Shown in pieces: positions 8,667 to 16,421 of a stretch of DNA of 64,000 bases. The stretch lies in NCBI GenBank assembly GCA_016717265.1, contig JADKFX010000001.1:868001-932000 (forward strand), read 5' to 3'. A program made the translations under genes and the position numbers. The DNA comes from Saprospiraceae bacterium (GTDB lineage Bacteria; Bacteroidota; Bacteroidia; Chitinophagales; Saprospiraceae). Every line of letters starts with the position of its first letter. Position 1 is the stretch's first letter. The notes beneath the pieces are model-generated. The model was not told where the DNA came from. It saw only the letters and a program-made list of their open reading frames with translations, and made no database searches.

Positions 8667-10019
8667 TTATCCCAATTTGTATTCGTCTAATTTGCGATAG
8701 AGAGTCGTTAAAGCAATCCCGAGTAGTTCAGCTGCTTTTGTTTTGTTTCCATTTGTATAGTTTAGTACTTTTTGGATATGAAGTTTTTCAGCGCTAGCCA
8801 ATTCAAAAGCAGATAGCTGTTTTTTACCAGCTTTATTATTTAGATTGAATGATTCTTGAAATTCAGGTGGCAAATTCTCTATTTTGAGTTGTTCATTGTC
8901 AAGGAGAATAAGACTTCGTTCAATAACATTTTTTAATTCGCGTATATTCCCAGGCCAGAAATGAAGTTTAAGAGCTTCTCTAAATTCAGAAGAAATATTA
9001 CTAATTTTTTTGGAAGTTTTGGAAGCATATCGTGCGATAAAAAAATTTGTTAAAACTTCTATATCAATAATGCGCTCTCTTAAAGGGGGTAATTTTATTT
9101 GAAACGCTGAGATTCGATAAAATAAGTCTTCTCTAAAATTACCGCCTTCCATTTCTTTCAAAAGATCGCGGTTGGTCGCAGCAATAATTCGAATATTTAC
9201 CTTCGTAGTTTTACTTTCCCCAACCTTAATGAATTCACCAGATTCGAGAACTCTCAATAGCTTCGCTTGAAGTATGAGTGGCATTTCTCCTATTTCATCA
9301 AGAAAAATACTCCCATTATTTGCTTCTTCAAAAAGTCCTTTATGATCTTTTATAGCACCTGTGAATGCACCTGCTTTATGTCCAAACATTTCGCTTTCTA
9401 ATAATTCTTTACTAAATGCCGAACAGTTAATAGCGACAAAATTATGATGTCTTCGAAGACTGGCTTGATGAATTGCTTGTGCAAAAATTTCTTTACCTGT
9501 GCCAGTTTCACCCGTTAATAAAACAGTTGCATCTGTTTGAGCCACTTTTTTGGCGAGTTCTATAGCATTTAAAATGGATTTAGATTTGCCAAGAATACTT
9601 TCAAAAGATTGTTTGGCTCCCAATTGTTTTTCTAATTGTTGAACACGTTGTGTTAGCTCTACTTTTTCAAATGCACGATAAAGTAAAGGGATAATTTTAT
9701 TATTATCATCACCTTTGGTAATATAATCAAATGCACCATTTTTTATTGCTTGTACACCATCTGATATGTTACCATTTGCAGTCAAAAGAATAATTTCAGA
9801 AGTTGGATATTTAGATTTAATTGATTTAGATAATTCAACACCATTTCCATCGGGCAACTTAACATCACAAAGAATAGTATTAATTTCATATTGTTCTAAT
9901 TTTTTCAATGCCGTTTTGCAGTCTCCAGCCTCTATCACTTCAAACCCTTCTAAACTAATAATTCTTGAAAGTAAGTTTCTTAATTTTACTTCATCATCTA
10001 TAATCAATACAGTTTTCAA
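8667..10019 (-). CDS. NtrC-family sigma-54-dependent response regulator, likely kdp regulator
   Basis: The protein has three domains: a receiver with phospho-acceptor Asp52 (CDVKLPDGNG) and acidic pair DDE at 8-10; an AAA+ domain with Walker A GETGTGKE, the sigma-54 contact loop GAFTGA and Walker B FLDEIGE; and a Fis-type helix-turn-helix at the end (NKTKAAELLGIALTTLYRKL). At 450 residues it is complete. It activates transcription with RpoN when phosphorylated by a histidine kinase. It lies directly upstream of the kdp operon on the same strand, and no KdpE-type (OmpR family) regulator is seen. I therefore infer that it replaces KdpE and is phosphorylated by the kinase at the window start. 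I could not find a convincing -24/-12 site in front of the operon. Confidence 0.93.
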   Translation of the reverse strand: MKTVLIIDDEVKLRNLLSRIISLEGFEVIEAGDCKTALKKLEQYEINTILCDVKLPDGNGVELSKSIKSKYPTSEIILLTANGNISDGVQAIKNGAFDYITKGDDNNKIIPLLYRAFEKVELTQRVQQLEKQLGAKQSFESILGKSKSILNAIELAKKVAQTDATVLLTGETGTGKEIFAQAIHQASLRRHHNFVAINCSAFSKELLESEMFGHKAGAFTGAIKDHKGLFEEANNGSIFLDEIGEMPLILQAKLLRVLESGEFIKVGESKTTKVNIRIIAATNRDLLKEMEGGNFREDLFYRISAFQIKLPPLRERIIDIEVLTNFFIARYASKTSKKISNISSEFREALKLHFWPGNIRELKNVIERSLILLDNEQLKIENLPPEFQESFNLNNKAGKKQLSAFELASAEKLHIQKVLNYTNGNKTKAAELLGIALTTLYRKLDEYKLG

Positions 10020-10361
10020 GCTTTTTCTATATATTATTTTGCAAATTTAGCAAATATTGGCTTTCTAATTTTAATTTAAAATAATTTAATCTGTAGTAAC
10101 CTTCTATTCAATTCCAGTGCACAAAGTATTTGTTCAGAATATTCTAATTATAGATTAGGTTTTATTCATGAAACCTTGGAATGGGTATTATTTTAAGGCT
10201 ATGGATATTTTAAAAAAATTGAGTATGAATAAATGAATTTTAAACAATGCACTTCATAACTATTCTTATTTCAAAATCAATTAAGCTAGCTCAATATTTT
10301 TTTAAAACTTTAAATGAGCAAGTGGATTGAAGTTATAAAATGCATTTTTTTGACCATTTCA
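10020..10361. other. Intergenic region, no gene seen
   Basis: This 342-base AT-rich gap lies upstream of the response regulator and downstream of the RCC1 gene. CAAATTTA at 10042-10049 reads TAAATTTG on the minus strand and fits the Bacteroidota -7 element TAnnTTTG for the regulator gene, but no matching -33 element was found. A short dyad around AAGCTAGCT (10280-10295) is followed by a T-run. I see no open frame worth calling. Confidence 0.5.
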
Positions 10362-11786
10362 TTAATCACTGATTGCGATTTTTCCATTCGAAATGGTTTT
10401 ATTATTTTGCATCAATTGAAAATAATAAATCCCAAATGGTATATTGTGAAGATTACACTTAATTTCATACCCAAAAATTGAATTATATTGTTTTACTTTA
10501 TTGCCTATTGAATTATAGATTAATAATTTTGCTTCATGCAATGGTATGTCAAACTTTAAACTAATATGGGATTTTGTAGGATTTGGATAGAGGATATACT
10601 TTATTCGATTGTTATTATTCTGAGTGGTATTAAGCGGGAGTATTTGACATATAGAACTTGAATGAACTGAAGTATGCGAATTTGAATTTGAAAAAACGCT
10701 ATTTCCCAATTGTCCATAATTATTTCTACCACTAGCCCAAATTTGTCCCGTTTCTGTTAGATACAAAGAATGTTCTCGGGTAGCTTCAGCTCTTATTATT
10801 TTGTCAGCGCCCCAAGAAGAAATGACCTGCACAGGAGTAGCTTTGTCAATGTTAGTTCCATCACCCAGCTGACCATCATTATTACCTCCGCTATTCAATC
10901 CACAAGACCAAACGGATCCATCATTTTTTATAAAAACAGAATGAATACCGCCAGCTTCTGCTTGAATTATTTCTGTTAAGCTACTTATTAGTGTTGCTGA
11001 TTTTTTATCAAGAGTACTTCCATCACCCAACTGACCATAATTATTTCGTCCACTAGAATACACCTCCCCTCGTTCTGTTACAAAAAGCGAATGCCACTCA
11101 CCAGCAGATATTTGTTTAATTCCAGAAAGCCCAGGAATTTGTATTGGGATATTTTTTGAGCTTATGGTTCCATTTCCAAATTGACCAAAACCATTATGTC
11201 CGCAAGCCCAAACGGTGCCATCTTTTTTCAAGAAAAGGGAGAATTCAGCACCTGCGGCAACTTGTACAATATCTGAAAGCGTGGCAAGCTTAACGGCAAT
11301 TGTTTTATTGATATTGGTGCCATCCCCTAATTGACCGGAGGAATTCAAACCACTGGCCCAAACGCTACCATCATTTTTTAAAAAAAGGGAATGTTCACCC
11401 CCACCAGCTGCTTGAATAATATTCGTTAAGCCAACTACTTGAACAGGCGTCGTTTTATTTTCAATAGTACCATCACCAAGTGGACCTAAAGGGTTTCGGC
11501 CACAGGCCCAAACGGTGCCATCCTGTTTAACAAAGAGTGAGTGAAATAATCCTCCAGCGACTTGAATGATCCCGGATAATCCAGTTACTTTAACCCCTTT
11601 ATTTTCCTCTAAAATACGCCCATTTCCTAATTGACCATATCCATTGTAACCCCAGGAATGAACCGTACTATCTGAACAAATTGCAAGAGAATGCCTTCCT
11701 CCTGCAGCTACTAATTGTGCATAAGAAACGTGCGGTTGACAGAAAATAAATACAAGGAAAAGACTAATTTGGATATTAATTCTCAT
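10362..11786 (-). CDS. Secreted RCC1-repeat beta-propeller protein with T9SS sorting domain
   Basis: After a signal peptide (LFLVFIFCQPHVSYAQ) the 474-residue protein has seven RCC1-type repeats with the pattern xxGxNxxGQLGDG (for example SWGYNGYGQLGNG, ASGLNSSGQLGDG), enough for one seven-bladed propeller. From about residue 395 comes a type A T9SS sorting domain (YILYPNPTKSHISLKF, ending NGKIAISD), so it should be exported and attached to or released from the cell surface. RCC1 propellers mediate protein contacts; the bacterial secreted forms have no firm function. It stands alone, with 340-550 base gaps on both sides. Confidence 0.9.
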   Translation of the reverse strand: MRINIQISLFLVFIFCQPHVSYAQLVAAGGRHSLAICSDSTVHSWGYNGYGQLGNGRILEENKGVKVTGLSGIIQVAGGLFHSLFVKQDGTVWACGRNPLGPLGDGTIENKTTPVQVVGLTNIIQAAGGGEHSLFLKNDGSVWASGLNSSGQLGDGTNINKTIAVKLATLSDIVQVAAGAEFSLFLKKDGTVWACGHNGFGQFGNGTISSKNIPIQIPGLSGIKQISAGEWHSLFVTERGEVYSSGRNNYGQLGDGSTLDKKSATLISSLTEIIQAEAGGIHSVFIKNDGSVWSCGLNSGGNNDGQLGDGTNIDKATPVQVISSWGADKIIRAEATREHSLYLTETGQIWASGRNNYGQLGNSVFSNSNSHTSVHSSSICQILPLNTTQNNNNRIKYILYPNPTKSHISLKFDIPLHEAKLLIYNSIGNKVKQYNSIFGYEIKCNLHNIPFGIYYFQLMQNNKTISNGKIAISD

Positions 11787-12335
11787 TTTTTATTTTATTT
11801 GAATGTTGGTATTTATGATGTTCCAATTGCTGGTACCATTTTTTAATATTTTATCATAAGAATAAATTGCTTTTTTACCAATATGTATCATTTAATGGAA
11901 TGCTAAGTTAGATAAAATTCTTTGCAATTTATGCATAATTTCAGGTACCCGTTGCATCCTTTTTTTTTTGTATTTGGAATATGACCAATTCTTATATTCT
12001 GGAGGTCATGAACTGTATTTATGAAATTATGAATGAGTATATTAACTCCTAATATATGCCGATCCTTGAACTTTGAAACGCCTCTACAGACTTTGTAAGT
12101 TTGATTTTAAAACAGTTCAGTTTGGGCTTTATAATTTGTGAAATATTTTCTGAAAATGGTTTATTTTATTATTTGTTACAATAATATTTGTTTTTCTTAC
12201 ATATTTTACTCCATATTTTGAATTAAATTTAGAATTTTAACTTTAATTGAACCTTAGACTATTATTACTTGTTAGGAAAGGAATTATCTCATTTTGAGTT
12301 TATTCATTTTACATTATTTAAATAAAACAAAAATT
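11787..12335. other. Divergent intergenic region, no gene seen
   Basis: This 549-base region separates the RCC1 gene (minus) from the barrel gene (plus) and must hold promoters for both. It is strongly AT-rich with several T-runs. I found no exact TTTG-N19-21-TAnnTTTG promoter, no clear hairpin and no open frame with coding character. The first part of the longer frame beginning at 12294 is treated as upstream of the true start at 12336. Confidence 0.5.
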
Positions 12336-12920
12336 ATGAAAATTTTACTAAATCTAGTGTGGATCACTTTTATGTTGTCAGCTACCGTCGATGCTCAACA
12401 TGTTAATCTTGGTATTAAAGCAGGGCTAAACTTATACAATGTAAGTAGTGATGACAATTCAGAATATGATTCTAAGGCTGGGATTCATGTGGGATTGATA
12501 GGACATGTACATTTGAAGGATCATTTTGCATTGCAACCAGAAATTATATATTCAGTTCAAGGCGCAAAATCAAGTGAAGCAAATTCTGATGACAAAATTA
12601 ATCTAGGGTACATAAATATTCCAGTATTATTTCAATATATGTTTGACAATGGATTTAGAATTCAAGCAGGACCTCAACTTGGTATACTTGTAAATGCCAA
12701 AGCGGAGTCAAACAATATTAGTATAGATATTAAAGATGATCTCAAAGCGATCGAATTTGCAATTGCTGCTGGTTTAAGTTATGTGCATCCTCCTACAGGA
12801 TTTGGGGTAGATGTGCGTTATAACATAGGCTTAACTAATATTAATGATACTGACATTGTTACAGTAAAAAATAACGGACTTCAAATTGGTGTATTTTACC
12901 TCTTCAAGCATAGAAATTAA
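12336..12920 (+). CDS. PorT-family outer-membrane beta-barrel protein
   Basis: I start this protein at the ATG at 12336 because it gives a clean signal peptide (MKILLNLVWITFMLSATVDAQ). The in-frame ATG at 12294 would add 14 non-signal residues. The mature part is a small barrel of about eight strands typical of the outer-membrane beta-barrel family in Bacteroidota: VNLGIKAGLNLYNV at the start, QPEIIYSVQGAK, IPVLFQYMF, GPQLGILVNA, and FGVDVRYNIGLTNI near the end. At 194 residues it is the usual length. Function is unknown; such proteins are structural or pore-forming. A strong hairpin follows the stop by about 40 bases. Confidence 0.85.
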   Translation: MKILLNLVWITFMLSATVDAQHVNLGIKAGLNLYNVSSDDNSEYDSKAGIHVGLIGHVHLKDHFALQPEIIYSVQGAKSSEANSDDKINLGYINIPVLFQYMFDNGFRIQAGPQLGILVNAKAESNNISIDIKDDLKAIEFAIAAGLSYVHPPTGFGVDVRYNIGLTNINDTDIVTVKNNGLQIGVFYLFKHRN

Positions 12921-12962
12921 TATTTCTACTTGAAAGTTATTTTGCAATCATAATTTATGCGT

Positions 12963-13002
12963 TTCCTCGATTTTCAATTGCAGGCATTAGAAAATCGAGG
13001 AA
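12963..13002 (+). terminator. Strong 13-bp hairpin downstream of the barrel gene
   Basis: TTCCTCGATTTTC at 12963-12975 pairs perfectly with GAAAATCGAGGAA at 12990-13002 around a 14-base loop. It lies 42 bases after the stop at 12920. The following bases are only partly T-rich (CTTTCTTTTA about 10 bases on). It is probably a terminator or 3' stabilising structure for the barrel mRNA, and would work on both strands. Confidence 0.65.
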
Positions 13003-13021
13003 GTTGCATACTTTCTTTTAT

Positions 13022-13120
13022 CTAGGTTGGGTACTATTGTTCTATTAAAAAATAGTATTAGTAGCGTTCACTAGTTTACTTAACTTAGAATTTAATAATC
13101 CGAACCTAGTAATTTTTTTT
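13022..13120 (+). ncRNA. Nested stem structure ending in a T-run; candidate structured RNA or terminator
   Basis: An outer stem joins CTAGGTT (13022-13028) to AACCTAG (13103-13109), extendable by two G-C pairs across a bulge. Inside lies a hairpin TACTATT (13032-13038) / AATAGTA (13051-13057), and then a weak second stem around 13073-13085. Eight T residues follow at 13113-13120. The layout resembles a small multi-branch RNA with its own terminator, in a gap between two convergent genes. It does not match any RNA family I know, so it may only be a complex terminator. Confidence 0.35.
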
Positions 13121-13220
13121 AGAGCGATTATTTGTTTTGCCTTTGTGATAAAAGTTTAAAAAGGAATTTAATCTAGGTCCAGAAAATTTGATCCTTTAAC
13201 GATCCCTTATTTTAAGTTCT

Positions 13221-14210
13221 TTATAAAGTGGATAGAAAATCCTTGATTTCTTGAAGTGTTTTTACTTCAAGATTTATGGAAACAACATCATCCTTAAGTA
13301 TTGTTTTTTCTACGTAACCTAAATAATAGTTTTGTTTTCCTTTCCCAATGATGATGTAGTATACTGCTTCATTGATGGGCAGAGGTCCAAAGCAAATCTT
13401 ATCTTTATCTGTTGTGCAACATGGATTTAACATTACATTCAAATTTTTGAATACACAAACTGCAGTTAGATTAATGGAGTCTCCATTTGGAGGAGTCGTA
13501 GCAATTAGACAGGGATTTGTTTTTTCTTGCGTATTATCTTTTGTAAAATAATCGCAATTTACCCAACCTAACTTTTTCGGAAAACATTCCATACCAATCG
13601 TAAAGCGGCTGTTTGAATCTCGTACCCATTCACTTTGGTTCACATTATTTTGTGTGTTCGGATCGTTATCAGATTCAATCCAGTTGATACCCTTTTCCGT
13701 TTCTTCACCATAGAACATTTCCATTTCATCTGGAATTTGATTTTTGGTTGCAATTCTCAAACTATATTCACTCGTAGGTGCCAATTCTAAGGGCATCCCA
13801 TTGCAATGTGCAAGGACATTGACCATGCCACCGGAAACTAGTATTTGATTCCCAGAATTGGTTCCTACTAAATTTTCAACCATTTCTTTTTTGTTTAAAA
13901 TAAAATCAATTTCTATCGTGATCAATTTGTTTCCGATAGGATTTCCATTTAATGTGAAACTATTAGGGTAAAACTCAATCTGAGAATCATCTGGAAAATT
14001 GTGAATGTGCCCGTATCCTGCATAAAAACTAAAAACAGTATGGGTACTTTTCAAATCTTTAAAATCCGATATCGCCTGGTTTCGATCAAATTGAAATGTT
14101 GTTTCATCGTTGTAAGGGGTAAACGTATCAACATCCGAGCAAGCCTGAAATAAAAGCATGAAATGTAGAATGAATACACTTGTAATTTTTAATAATGAAT
14201 TTGTTTTCAT
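13221..14210 (-). CDS. Hypothetical lipoprotein of the ECF sigma operon
   Basis: The 329-residue protein begins with a lipoprotein signal (LHFMLLFQACSD, lipobox cysteine about residue 24), so it should be anchored to a membrane from the periplasmic or surface side. The middle has beta-rich sequence with pairs of cysteines (NPCLIATTPP, NPCCTTDKDKICFG) suggesting disulfides. I do not recognise a family. It is the third gene of a minus-strand unit after the ECF sigma factor and the inner-membrane/barrel protein, with a 72-base gap. I infer that it is part of that envelope-response operon; no catalytic motif is visible. Confidence 0.75.
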   Translation of the reverse strand: MKTNSLLKITSVFILHFMLLFQACSDVDTFTPYNDETTFQFDRNQAISDFKDLKSTHTVFSFYAGYGHIHNFPDDSQIEFYPNSFTLNGNPIGNKLITIEIDFILNKKEMVENLVGTNSGNQILVSGGMVNVLAHCNGMPLELAPTSEYSLRIATKNQIPDEMEMFYGEETEKGINWIESDNDPNTQNNVNQSEWVRDSNSRFTIGMECFPKKLGWVNCDYFTKDNTQEKTNPCLIATTPPNGDSINLTAVCVFKNLNVMLNPCCTTDKDKICFGPLPINEAVYYIIIGKGKQNYYLGYVEKTILKDDVVSINLEVKTLQEIKDFLSTL

Positions 14211-14282
14211 GTGATTTAATTTTAATGGTTAATAATAACACTTCAATGACTTGTGGAATGCGTCATTTGTTGCCTGCTGTTA

Positions 14283-15596
14283 TTATAATTTTAAAGTAAT
14301 CCCTATTTTTAAATTTGCAGAAATATATTTTTGTTCTAAAGGGTACGATGATTCAGTAAAGGAATTTAAATAATAAATAAAACCGGGTTCAACAAAGCAT
14401 TGTAATTTTTTATTTAGAGGAGCGGCAACTTGTAAATTTAAAAAAGCAAATGTTCCAATACGCTTTTTATAGATTTCGAAACCACTTAATGAGCCTGTTG
14501 TAAATAGAGCAGGCTGATTGTTAGTATCCAGAATACTTCCTTTATGTTTTGCCAGGATATTAATTCCAAATCCTGGTTCTAAAGAGATCGTCATTTTATT
14601 CCACTTATATTTATATGCAATTGAAAATGGAATATTTAGTAAGCTGTGATAATTATGTATTTTTAATATCCGTTCCCCTGGAATGGTATCAATGGAAACT
14701 AAATGTGTATCCTTATAAACATACACTATTTTGGTTTCATTCGGATTCCGATAATTGAATTGTTCATAAATACGATGATATTCAAGTCCAGTTTTTACAG
14801 CGAAATTGGCTCTATGGTATCCTAGCCTGATACCTGCCATAACTGATATCATGGAGTTTTCTGATGCTTTTCTTTTATTGATATAAAGGGAAAGATCTGA
14901 ATGCGTATTAGTTAATTTATAAGGACTATAAGCAGGTCCTACGTAGGTTTCAAAGGATACGAATTGTTTATTATCTTTATTAAAATTGTAACAGTCCGTT
15001 TTACTTTTCAGGCTTGGCAAATGCTCAAAGGCAATATTAGGATGTGGATGTTCATTTATTAAAATTCCCGGGAGTGTAGAAATTGAATTTTGTATTGGAA
15101 AGCTTTGCAGTGTTTGAATTTGTTCATGGTTAATAAAAGTGGATGGTACTTCTGAGGTGTTAGTATTTAAAGGATCGTTAGAAAAATTACCGCGTGTTTT
15201 AGAATTCAAAGATTTTAAAGATTCATTCTGGAATATTGATTTATTGGTTTTTCTGCTATGCAGTAGAGTGTTATTTTGAATTCTGTTTTCATTTTTTAGT
15301 TTCAAATTTTGCTCTGGGTCTAAAGATTTTGGTTTATTATTTAAAGGGATAGTTGAACTTAATTTTTCATTGGATACGATATTTTTATCGGAATTTAATA
15401 TCGGTGTATATTTCCTTTGATAAGCAAAAATTGAAATAGCAGCCATTATAAGTAACAAGAGAAATAGGATGAACATTCTATTTCTAGGCTCCTTTTTAGG
15501 TAAATGAAGTTTTACATTGTCCCAAATTTGATCAGGTACTTGTGTGCTATGTTCATTTGCTATCTTTCTAATATATTCAGTCCAATTTGGCTTCAT
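14283..15596 (-). CDS. Membrane protein with cytoplasmic head, single TM and C-terminal barrel-like domain; anti-sigma candidate
   Basis: The first 40 residues are cytoplasmic in character (STQVPDQIWDNVKLHLPKK). One membrane helix follows (MFILFLLLLIMAAISIFAY, about residues 41-59), then a low-complexity, polar linker to about residue 200. The last 230 residues have alternating beta-strand pattern like a PorT-type outer-membrane barrel (RLGYHRANFAVKTGLEYH, KYISANLKIGITLKL at the end). The gene overlaps the ECF sigma gene by 20 bases. N-terminal heads of this kind next to ECF sigma factors occur often in Bacteroidota. I infer anti-sigma action by the N-terminus. If both ends fold as they look, the chain would span the whole envelope. 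Confidence 0.75.
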   Translation of the reverse strand: MKPNWTEYIRKIANEHSTQVPDQIWDNVKLHLPKKEPRNRMFILFLLLLIMAAISIFAYQRKYTPILNSDKNIVSNEKLSSTIPLNNKPKSLDPEQNLKLKNENRIQNNTLLHSRKTNKSIFQNESLKSLNSKTRGNFSNDPLNTNTSEVPSTFINHEQIQTLQSFPIQNSISTLPGILINEHPHPNIAFEHLPSLKSKTDCYNFNKDNKQFVSFETYVGPAYSPYKLTNTHSDLSLYINKRKASENSMISVMAGIRLGYHRANFAVKTGLEYHRIYEQFNYRNPNETKIVYVYKDTHLVSIDTIPGERILKIHNYHSLLNIPFSIAYKYKWNKMTISLEPGFGINILAKHKGSILDTNNQPALFTTGSLSGFEIYKKRIGTFAFLNLQVAAPLNKKLQCFVEPGFIYYLNSFTESSYPLEQKYISANLKIGITLKL

Positions 15597-16137
15597 ACTT
15601 TAATTTTAATTCTGGATAATGATTTGTAATCTTTTGGGCAAGGTAATTTTTTGCCTTTAGTAATTGGGATCTGCAACTTGATTCCTGAATATGTAACATA
15701 CTGGATATTTCTTTATAGCTATAACCTTCTATAACTACAAGATTGAAGACGGTGCGATAGCCAATTGGCATTGCTTTTAATAATTCTAATAAATTTTCGT
15801 AATTTAACTGACTAATAACAGAAGGATCTATTTGTAATTCAGGAATTCCCTCCCCAGAAAATTGGGTAAGTAATTGGTAGGAAGAATTTAATTTTGTGAT
15901 ACAGGTATTTATTATAATTTTACGAATCCAGGCTGCAATCGGTCCGGTTCCATTCCAATTTTTTAAATTTTGAAACACTTTAATAAAGCCGTCTTGCAAT
16001 GCATCTTCGGCTTCGGCCGAATTTTTTAAATAGCGATGACATAGACTTAGCATCCCGGGTGCAAAGCGTTTAAATAGTTCATTGCACGCCTTCTGATCAC
16101 CATTTAGACAGCTTAAGACGAGTTGATTATCTTCCAT
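15577..16137 (-). CDS. ECF-type RNA polymerase sigma factor
   Basis: The 186-residue protein has sigma-70 region 2 (LSLCHRYLKNSAEAEDALQD, about residues 31-50) and region 4 (YRTVFNLVVIEGYSYKEISS, near residue 135, followed by the recognition helix ESSCRSQLLKAKNYL). It lacks regions 1 and 3, which defines the ECF group. Its 3' end overlaps the next gene, a membrane protein, by 20 bases: the usual sigma/anti-sigma coupling. A possible -7 element (TATATTTG on the minus strand, 16195-16202) lies about 60 bases upstream of the start, without a good -33. Confidence 0.93.
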   Translation of the reverse strand: MEDNQLVLSCLNGDQKACNELFKRFAPGMLSLCHRYLKNSAEAEDALQDGFIKVFQNLKNWNGTGPIAAWIRKIIINTCITKLNSSYQLLTQFSGEGIPELQIDPSVISQLNYENLLELLKAMPIGYRTVFNLVVIEGYSYKEISSMLHIQESSCRSQLLKAKNYLAQKITNHYPELKLKYEAKLD

Positions 16138-16325
16138 TCATAAGACTTGACTGTTTAAGAATGCGTTTTGTTGCTTGAGAGCCGGAATATTTTTCAAATA
16201 TAGCTTCTTGCGTCAACCCTTTTTTATTAAATAGTAAAAGTTTTCAATGAGGTGATCTTGAATGGGTCTATATTTTTAGTAATATCTGCAAGCATTATGC
16301 AAATTTTTCATTCCTGATTTCTTTA

Positions 16326-16333
16326 TACCTTTG
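16326..16333 (+). promoter_or_regulatory. Possible -7 element of the oligopeptidase B gene
   Basis: TACCTTTG fits the Bacteroidota TAnnTTTG element and lies 88 bases upstream of the start at 16422. At the expected -33 position there is only TTTTTC, so support is partial. Confidence 0.3.
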
Positions 16334-16421
16334 TCGACTATATCATGATTCTAGATTATTTATTTTTCCTTCTGAATCACATGATTGTGCAATTTATTCC
16401 TTTTAATTAATATAGTTTAGT

